From Chrysogorgia sp. JL179-B06 (taxonomy: Eukaryota > Cnidaria > Anthozoa > Scleralcyonacea > Chrysogorgiidae): a DNA stretch of 64,000 bases. The stretch covers positions 372,001-436,000 of the forward strand of contig JAYKKM010000066.1 in NCBI GenBank assembly GCA_035772405.1, in the 5' to 3' direction. The position numbers and the translations under genes were made by a program. The notes beneath the pieces were generated by a model. It did no database searches. It saw nothing but the letters and a program-made list of their open reading frames with translations, and was not told the DNA's origin. Positions 56,411-64,000 of this stretch are shown here, one piece after another; position 1 is the first letter of the stretch, and each line of letters starts with the position of its first letter.

Positions 56411-58374
56411 TTACTGGTCGTTAGTGTTGTTAGTAAGAAATTTAGAGTGTACCAGTTGGTCTTTAAGGTTCCTGTTGCGTTTGTATGCGATTAGTGGTGT
56501 ATTAGGCCATAAAATGTTAAGGGTTGGGTCGTTTTCTATAAGATGCCAGTGTTTGCGCAGTATTGATCCAATGTGGGTTGTGTTAGAGTTGAATGGTATG
56601 GAGAAGGTTAGGGGAAACTTAGCATTAGTATTTTTGTTGTTAGAAGTGTTAGATATGTCAGTATTTCTGTTATTTTCTTGATTTATTAGGTCATGCTGTG
56701 TATATTGTAAGGCTTTCTGGAATGCAGTATGTATTGTGTGTGGAGAGTATCCTCGATTGGTTAGTGTGATGCGTAGGTTGTCAAGATGGTTGCGAAGTGT
56801 GTCATCTTTAGTAATGAGACGTCTGTATCGTAATGCTTGGCTGTATATGATGCTTGTTTTGCAGGAATTAGGATGGAATGAATTATGGTGCAATAAGAGT
56901 GTTCTATCTGTAGGTTTGATATAGATGTCTGATTCAAGTTGATTAGAGTCATTAATATATATTCTAGTGTCGAGAAAATGTACGGATTGGTGCGAGTGTT
57001 CGTATTCAAATTTTATAGTGGGATGGATGTTGTTCATGTATGAAAGGAACTCCATTAGTGTGTCAATTCCATGGGTCCAGATTGCAAAGATGTCATCGAT
57101 GAACCTAATCCACTCAAGTGGAATCAGTCCACCAGGGGCACCTTGCAATATTCGTTGTTCCAGTTCACCCATGAATAGATTGGCATATGATGGTGCCATT
57201 GGAGAACCCATTGCGGTGCCATGTGTTTGAAGATAGTATTGATTATTAAATTCAAAATAGTTGTTATAGAGTATAAGTGTTAGTACTTCTCGCATAAGGT
57301 TAATATCCTCGTTGGTGTTATTGTCGTTTATGAATTGGTTAATACAAGCATTAATCCCTTCTTCGTTGGGGATATTAGTGTAAAGGCTTTTGACGTCTAT
57401 TGTGATTAGTATAATATTGTGCGGTAAAGTATTGTTGAGTCGAAAAATGCGTTGAAGAAATGTGGTGGAATCCTTGATGTATGATGGAATTTTATGGACT
57501 AGAGGTTTGAGGAAGTAATCCACAAATTTGGATAGCTTGACAGTCGGACCATCGCATCCAGAGATTATTGGTCTGCCTGGAATGTCAGCTTTGTGGATTT
57601 TGGGTAGTAGGTAAAGTGTAGGTGTTCGTGTGGGAATTGGGGGTAGTAGGAATTTGTAAGTGGTGTAATCAATGTGTCCTGATTGAAATGTGTCATTAAT
57701 GAACTTCTGAATTTTTGTTATTAGATTAGGAAGAGGATTAGTAGTGACGTGTTGGTAGTGCATTGTGTTACTGAGTTGTTTGGAGGCTTCGCATAGATAG
57801 TCATCTCGTGGCCAAATGACAATGGCCCCACCTTTGTCTGCTGGTTTTACAATTAATTCATTGTTATTTTGCAGATCTATTAGTGAGGCCATCTCCTCCC
57901 TCGAGTAATTTTTGTGTTGAGAGGCGTGATTAGTCTGATGTGTGGTGAGTTCCTGGTATATGTTTGATATATATTCTATGAGGTTTTCATTATCTGGTGC
58001 AGGAGGCGTGAAGCTGTTTCTTAATTTAAACGGATGGTTAGGTGTGTTGTTAGTGGAGTCTTTGAAGAAATATCTAGAATACATTTTACGACGGTATTGA
58101 AGGAATGAATTGTAGATAGTGATTTTGTTAGTGGGTTTAGGTGTAGTGACGTATTTGAGTCCTTTAGATAGTATTTTAGTAGTGACATTAGGAAGTGGTG
58201 TGTTAGAGAGATTGACTACGCTGTTGTTAACGTGTTGGTTGTGAATATCGGTATAGATTCTACTCTTGTTCTTGTGACGAAAATTGTTGTTGTTTCTTTT
58301 AGTGTTAAGGTGTTGGCGTAGTTTACGTTTGCTAAGTGCAGGGGTTATTTGGGTTTGTATAGCTGTTGTTTGTG
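56411..58374 (-). CDS. Penelope-like reverse transcriptase
   Basis: An uninterrupted minus-strand frame. The first in-frame ATG is at 58084, but the frame is open for about 97 codons upstream and already has the family's N-terminal block (NLSNTPLPNVTTKILSKGLK), so the true start lies at or beyond the LTR junction (58374) and is unknown. RT blocks in order: NELIVKPADKGGAIVIWPRD, LYLLPKIHK, GRPIISGCDGPTVKLS, NIILITIDVKSLYTNIPNEE (motif A), GTAMGSPMAPSYANLFMGEL and RFIDDIFAIW (catalytic DD). The C-terminal thumb-like part ends IAYKRNRNLKDQLVHSKFL..NDQ and stop at 56411-56413. No GIY-YIG endonuclease follows, unlike canonical Penelope; an N-terminal endonuclease cannot be excluded because the 5' end is cut. 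The enzyme copies element RNA into DNA at the target site. Confidence 0.9.
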
Positions 58375-58640
58375 TTTTGTGTAATATATGGGTGGATAAT
58401 GAGACCTACACCGGTGTTGAATATTGTAAATAGTTGGCAAACAGTATTTTGAGCATGACGGATACCAAAACAATTATATCACATGGATGACACTGATGAT
58501 TGACATGGACAATGTGTAAGTGAAAATGGAGTCGTGGCTGGTGGAGTCGAAGGGCGGTGATGGTGATGGTGTGTTTTGCGAGTGGAGCAATTGGATGTTT
58601 GAATAGAAACGCGTGTATTTGTGGTTGTTCGTATAAGGCA

Positions 58641-58680
58641 ACCCTCGACGCGTTTCGACCTAACAGTCTTCTTCAGGAGG
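58641..58680 (-). ncRNA. Hammerhead-ribozyme-like motif in LTR, copy 2
   Basis: Identical to the motif at 55073-55110, in the upstream LTR-like copy. Confidence 0.35.
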
Positions 58681-58923
58681 GATTTTTAAGGGATTTGGGT
58701 GTGAGTGCAAATATGTTGTAAGTATTGGTTATGCATGGCGATCGAAAGTGATGGTGAGATATTTGGTGAACAAACGGTGATGTAGATGACGGAATATAGA
58801 TGATATTGGCTATGGCGATCAAAAGTGACGGTGAGATATTTGGTGAACAAACGGTGATGTAGATGACGGAGTATAGATGATATTGGCTATGGCGATCAAA
58901 AGTGACGGTGAGATATTTGGTGA

Positions 58924-60235
58924 AATACTACCCCCAATTCCCACACGAACACCTACACTTTACCTACTACCCAAAATCCACAAAACTGACATTCCAGGCA
59001 GACCAATAATCTCTGGATGCGATGGTCCGACTGTCAAGCTATCCAAATTTGTGGATTACTTCCTCAAACCTCTAGTCCATAAAATTCCATCATACATCAA
59101 GGATTCCACCACATTTCTTCAACGCATTTTTCGACTCAACAATACTTTACCGCACAATATTATACTAATCACAATAGACGTCAAAAGCCTTTACACTAAT
59201 ATCCCCAACGAAGAAGGGATTAATGCTTGTATTAACCAATTCATAAACGACAATAACACCAACGAGGATATTAACCTTATGCGAGAAGTACTAACACTTA
59301 TACTCTATAACAACTATTTTGAATTTAATAATCAATACTATCTTCAAACACATGGCACCGCAATGGGTTCTCCAATGGCACCATCATATGCCAATCTATT
59401 CATGGGTGAACTGGAACAACGAATATTGCAAGGTGCCCCTGGTGGACTGATTCCACTTGAGTGGATTTGGTTCATCGATGACATCTTTGCAATCTGGACC
59501 CATGGAATTGACACACTAATGGAGTTCCTTTCATACATGAACAACATCCATCCCACTATAAAATTTGAATACGAACACTCGCACCAATCCGTACATTTTC
59601 TCGACACTAGAATATATATTAATGACTCTAAACTTGAATCAGACATCTATATCAAACCTACAGATAGAACACTCTTATTGCACCATAATTCATTCCATCC
59701 TAATTCCTGCAAAACAAGCATCATATACAGCCAAGCATTACGATACAGACGTCTCATTACTAAAGATGACACACTTCGCAACCATCTTGACAACCTACGC
59801 ATCACACTAACGATGCTGTGTATATTGTGGGGCTTTCTGGGGTGCGGTATGTGTTGTGTGTGGAGAGTATCCTCGATTGGTTTAACCAATCGAGGATGCT
59901 CTCCACGCACGGTGCATGCTGCGTTCCGGGGGGCCTTACAATATACACAGCATGACCTAATAAATCAAGAAAATAACAGAAATACTGACATATCTAACAC
60001 TTCTAACAACAAAAATACTAATGCTAAGTTTCCCCTAACCTTCTCCATACCATTCAACTCTAACACAACCCACATTGGATCAATACTGCGCAAACACTGG
60101 CATCTTATAGAAAACGACCCAACCCTTAACATTTTATGGCCTAATACACCACTAATCGCATACAAACGCAACAGGAACCTTAAAGACCAACTGGTACACT
60201 CTAAATTTCTTACTAACAACACTAACGACCAGTAA
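58924..60235 (+). pseudogene. Penelope-like reverse transcriptase, N-terminally truncated
   Basis: Same protein as 56411-58374 from PPIPTRTPTLYLLPKIHK to the C-terminal ...TNNTNDQ, ending at the same stop. Differences seen: WFIDD for RFIDD next to the catalytic box, one residue lost in a NQLESD stretch, KTD for KAD. In addition, an in-frame insertion of a 70-bp foldback (59813-59883) sits just before the LTNRG block. After it, Y-to-C, H-to-R, I-to-V, T-to-A and QK-to-RG changes occur, all explained by A-to-G substitutions. The frame is formally open from an ATG in the fused LTR sequence (58877), but the N-terminal third of the enzyme is missing, so it cannot be active. Confidence 0.85.
59813..59953 (+). 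repeat. 141-bp foldback with exclusive A-to-G changes
   Basis: Left arm 59813-59882 and right arm 59884-59953 derive from the same 70 bp of the RT gene (compare 56693-56762 on the first copy). Against the first copy the left arm has 6 and the right arm 11 substitutions; all 17 are A to G on the plus (RNA-sense) strand. Confidence 0.85.
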
Positions 60236-61536
60236 CTAACATAACAGACAATACAACACATTACTTGGTGGTAACAAATAACAAGAAAACCTATAGAAAG
60301 AAAAATAACAAGAGAACCTAAAAAGAAAATAACAAGAAAAACTAAAGAAAGAGAAATGGAAACTAACCAGATAGCGAACTGCAGAAAGAAAGGTCAACAA
60401 AAAGACAACCTTCAACCAAGTATATGAAAAACAACCTTATGATGATAAAGGAGCCATTATAAAGAAAAAACATTTGCCAACCCAACAAGATAATAACCAG
60501 AAGAGAGTGGCAATGATAACTTCTCTAAAAAACAAGATATGCAGGCGGCAATCTTCATATTGGTATTTTGTATAACCAATAATTCTGAACTTTTTAGTTG
60601 AGATTGGATATATCTTGTTTAATTTTATATCGTTTCATTTTTATCTATTTTATTTCGTGTTACCTCTGATGAACTATGCTGATTACGACTACTCACTTTA
60701 ATTTATAAATAATAGTATTCTGATACACATACTGTATCAGGGATATACAGCCTTTCTTTATACTCTAGTAATCCACCATTGTTAATTTTACTCAACTGAA
60801 TTAATCATATATATAGTCCAATATAAACATGACATGCTATATTGTATATACACTACATCACAATACACTATATCTTATACTTCAAATCATTTTATATTAT
60901 ATTATACATATATATCTTATATTTACGGTAAATCTCTTTCTACACTCGATTTCGATATGACATATCCATACTGTCATAATCCATACACATGACCAATGGT
61001 ATAATCACATCTCATACAAAACAGACACCTTGTTCTCAATTACATCATACCACGTGATACACCCACACGTACATAACCAACACTCACATTCACAATCAGC
61101 CTATTCGCTCACTGATTGCAAACGTAGAGCACGGATCATAAGCAAATTTCAAAACGTACCGAAATTCTATAACCGAAATGGCTGGGAGAGTTGGCATGTC
61201 AAGAAATTACAAGACATTTGGTAAGAACTAATTTCTTCACATTTCGGTTTGGCCAATATCATCTATATTCCGTCATCTACATCACCGTTCGTTCACCAAA
61301 TATCTCACCGTCACTTTTGATCGCCATAGCCAATATCATCTATACTCCGTCATCTACATCACCGTTTGTTCACCAAATATCTCACCGTCACTTTTGATCG
61401 CCATAGCCAATATCATCTATATTCCGTCATCTACATCACCGTTTGTTCACCAAATATCTCACCATCACTTTCGATCGCCATGCATAACCAATACTTACAA
61501 CATATTTGCACTCACACCCAAATCCCTTAAAAATCC

Positions 61537-61577
61537 CTCCTGAAGAAGACTGTTAGGTCGAAACGCGTCGAGGGTTG
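61537..61577 (+). ncRNA. Hammerhead-ribozyme-like motif in LTR, copy 3
   Basis: Plus-strand copy of the motif at 55073-55110 (CTGAAGAAGACTG, GGTCGAAACGCGTC). Confidence 0.35.
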
Positions 61578-61950
61578 CCTTATACGAACAACCACAAATA
61601 CACGCGTTTCTATTCAAACATCCAATTGCTCCACTCGCAAAACACACCATCACCATCACCGCCCTTCGACTCCACCAGCCACGACTCCATTTTCACTTAC
61701 ACATTGTCCATGTCAATCATCAGTGTCATCCATGTGATATAATTGTTTTGGTATCCGTCATGCTCAAAATACTGTTTGCCAACTATTTACAATATTCAAC
61801 ACCGGTGTAGGTCTCATTATCCACCCATATATTACACAAAATATCAAACAAACTGATATATCTCAAAAAGATAGCGACGAAACGAAAATCTTTAAAAGAA
61901 GTTACTTTATCATTTCAAAAGTTCTTCCAAACACATCAAAACAAAAGTTC

Positions 61951-62765
61951 TACCAATTGTAACATGAATATGAATAAACGTTTTCTCAATATTTGAATTA
62001 GTAATACATGCATACCAGTTCAACGGTTGGTCTGATAATTGATATAAATAATAAATATAAAGCAAATATTTGCATGCAAATAGGAATTTTATGTGTTCTA
62101 TCTTCTCCGTTCCTTAGTCAATGTACGTTGATAGTTAAGTGTAAATAGCCAAGGGCAGGGCCGACAAGACAGAAGTGCATTGTGAAAAACGATGTTGTAA
62201 TCTTTCAAAAGCTTCCGAAATGGTCTGTTGGTAAATTGAGTTCCTTTATCGGTATGAAATTGCTCGGGACGTCTGCCTTTTGTTGCATATCTTCTTAAAG
62301 GCTTTAATCAAATTTAACGAATCCATGATCAGAAAAATATGGCAAAACACTGCAAACATGCAATGAACATGGCATAGCTATGAGAAAAGAACTCACGAAA
62401 GTGACCAACAGAATTAAGAATTAATTAGTGATGTGTTAATTTCTTTCAAAGTATAACAATCCAATTGTGCCATTACATTGTATACTTCGTGTAATACCAT
62501 GATTACTTTGACAACCCTTGTTTTATTTTGTTTTGGGAGGGAATTTAAAACCCTAAATTCACTCACCAGACTCCCATCCTGTTTTCCCCCATGCAGTGTT
62601 AATGAGGGAAATTTAGAGATTTTCCCTGTGGTATTTAGAAATTTTCCCTGTGATATCAAATTAATGATAAACATTGTTTTGTGAAAAAAGTGATTTAAGT
62701 CTGAAGTAGCAACTGTAACATGCAACCATCTACCCTAAATTGTTTTCTACTTGTAAATATGGTGC
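61951..62765. other. No gene seen
   Basis: AT-rich flank of the Penelope palindrome; only short frames. The phrase GATTTTCCCTGTGGTATTTAGA / AATTTTCCCTGTGATAT near 62615-62660 is a short tandem duplication. Confidence 0.45.
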
Positions 62766-63320
62766 CTGTTCAGCTCAAAGCAGAGATCGGGAGAGTTATG
62801 AACGACAAAGGCATTGTGAAGAGAATGACATTGGAAATCAAACATTTTGAAGTTGGCAAAGAAGAAGGCCATGTGTCAAGCAAATAATTAGTCAGATGGA
62901 AGAGGCCATTTGTGATCATCCAAATAAAATACCAGGTACAATGGCTTACATTGTTTCGAGTTGTTTTTGATGTACATGTCGTTGACGTGTAATATGCAAT
63001 TTTAGATAAAGCTCTTCCCAGCAGTAAAATGGAATTTTTTTCTCTGAAGTTGCAGAATACACAAATGTTAAATAGAATATTATAATTGTGATTATGTGGG
63101 TTTCTGTTTTCGTATCGCCACCAAAGCAAGGCTTGATCTATAAACAAATTTATGCAGCTTAAACCTTAATAGGCCTCATATTTACCCAATTATTTTACGA
63201 TAATTACCATTATTTTTTGCAAATATAGATATTGAAGAGGCTGCATCTATCCTTTTGCTGCCAATCATTATGAAAGAGAATGGAGGAAGGCGAAACAACG
63301 AAATTCTTACCATTTGCTCT
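62766..63320 (+). CDS. Two candidate exons of an unrecognised gene
   Basis: One segment up to 62935 has RDRESYERQRHCEENDIGNQ, a stop, then CVKQIISQMEEAICDHPNKI, ending CAG/GTACAA. The next begins after AAATATAG at 63228 with DIEEAASILLLPIIMKENGG and RRNNEILTICS, ending CT/GTAAGT at 63320. Exon-like boundaries and amphipathic composition support coding use, but I do not recognise the family and the first segment has a stop. Confidence 0.3.
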
Positions 63321-64000
63321 GTAAGTTCAGTGCATTTTATTATTTCATTATATAAAATACATAAGTGGAGTGTCTTATGCGTGTTTTTATTGATTGATGT
63401 GTTTGCACAAGGCTATGTAAACACAAATATGATGTTGCATAAAATTTCTACGCCAATTTTATAAAATAAATAAAAAACGACTGCTCTGTGTTTTTAAATA
63501 ATCTAATGCAAACACTCAAGGGTTTTTGGAAGATGTGATCTAACATTCGAGTCATGTTTTCTTAATTGCATAAGATATTTTATTATAGAATATTCATACA
63601 ATCTGGATTGTGATTGGCTAAAAACCTACAGACAATTATTAATGTATGTCTTGCCACCTACAAAGCAGGGGCGGATTTGGGGTACTACAAACACGTAAAA
63701 AAAACTAACATAGAAAAATTGACTAATAATTTATTATTTTCCAAATTTTTAAACTTTTATTTTAAAACCGGCAGCGAGCGCAATGAATGCATAAATAGTC
63801 CGACTTGCTGAATTAACTATACACCAGACCACCAGAGCAATCTTTTATGCTCGGCCTAGGTACAGAATGTTATACGCCGAAATACGTCGAAATAACGAGC
63901 TCTGATTGGTCGAAATAACGAGCTGATTGGTCGAAAACAATGCAAGTATGTCGGAAGTGCATGCTAGCACGTCGGAAGTTTCTTGACGCACGTGGGTTTT
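63321..64000. other. No gene seen; short CGAAATAACGAGCT duplication
   Basis: AT-rich. Near 63875-63935 the phrase GTCGAAATAACGAGCT..GATTG is repeated in tandem. Nothing else supportable up to the window edge. Confidence 0.45.

Larger units (their letters stand above)
54805..58922 (-). mobile_element. Penelope-like element with LTR-like direct ends
   Basis: On the minus strand: an upstream LTR-like copy (58922-58375), the reverse transcriptase frame (58374-56411), a 3' region, and a downstream LTR-like copy (about 55365-54805) in the same orientation. The two LTR-like copies are nearly identical over about 550 bp, including a tandem 78-bp repeat and a hammerhead-like motif. Direct flanking repeats (pLTRs) and such motifs are characteristic of Penelope-like elements. 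The upstream copy is cut at 58922, where the inverted second copy begins. Confidence 0.85.
58923..61850 (+). mobile_element. Second Penelope-like copy, inverted, 5'-truncated
   Basis: An inverted, nearly identical copy of 54805 to about 57648. It starts inside the RT frame at the LLPPIPT block, directly joined to the cut LTR-like end of the first copy, and runs through RT, 3' region and LTR-like end to 61850. Together the two copies form arms of about 2.9 kb. Beyond 61850 the inverse of 54535-54640 continues, so flanking DNA is mirrored too. Inverted, truncated partial copies joined to a fuller one are a known habit of Penelope elements. Confidence 0.85.

Noticed and set aside
56385..57230. 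Plus-strand frames opposite the Penelope RT
   Set aside because: Antisense shadows of a strongly conserved minus-strand reverse transcriptase.
1..64000. tRNA, rRNA or CRISPR features
   Set aside because: No cloverleaf with a matching anticodon loop, no rRNA-like conserved block and no regularly spa​ced repeat array was seen by eye; a covariance search would be needed to exclude degraded tRNAs.

Overview
The window looks like a stretch of animal (metazoan) genome: AT-rich, with short GT-AG introns, microsatellites and no operon structure. Nearly everything recognisable is mobile or derived from mobile elements. The mixture (RecQ-like and DUF6589-like genes, THAP/TTAA Kolobok-type transposons with a P2X7-C-like second gene, a Penelope-like element, several LINE fragments, a CRESS-like Rep relic) is what I associate with cnidarians or other marine invertebrates. 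That is inference; no sequence here names the species. I see no rRNA, tRNA, CRISPR array or clear host housekeeping gene.

Layout. 1-8.4 kb: relics of a Ulp1-like protease, a RecQ-like helicase (+), a DUF6589-like gene (-) and a DUF3987-like gene (-), possibly one large decayed element. 11.1-14.3 kb: a frameshifted Cys-rich gene, a hAT transposase tail and an L1/Tx1-like LINE fragment. 15.9-21.1 kb: a complete 5.2-kb Kolobok-type transposon with TTAA target duplications and about 95-bp inverted ends, carrying two convergent genes (transposase and P2X7-C-like). 22.3-23.2 kb: an unrecognised multi-exon gene. 25.3-27.5 kb: a CR1-like LINE. 27.6-38.7 kb: a second, larger Kolobok-type unit with the same convergent gene pair. 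Its THAP transposase can be followed through about twelve exons. A separate 4.1-kb TA-flanked element (34016-38148) sits in one of its introns. It has about 250-bp palindromic terminal direct repeats and contains both a Tc1/mariner-like DDE transposase and a broken CRESS-like Rep (HUH plus SF3 helicase) with an iteron-like palindrome. 41.1-48.7 kb: an inverted-repeat-bordered element, a gag-like fragment, foldback and hAT-type MITEs, and a CR1-like LINE with an inverted segment. 49.1-54.5 kb: two ubiquitin-hydrolase-like gene fragments, a second small element of the palindromic-repeat type (49934-51784) and a 579-bp TTAA foldback element. 54.8-61.9 kb: a Penelope-like element with LTR-like ends, followed by an almost full-length inverted second copy, making a palindrome of about 7 kb.

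The most unusual observations are these. (1) Two TA-flanked Tc1/mariner-like elements have direct terminal repeats that are themselves palindromic; one carries a Rep module. (2) A 70-bp foldback inside the second Penelope copy differs from its parent at 17 positions, all A-to-G on both arms, which is the footprint expected from ADAR editing of an RNA hairpin before reverse transcription. (3) The same convergent transposase/P2X7-C-like pair occurs in two different TTAA-type transposons.
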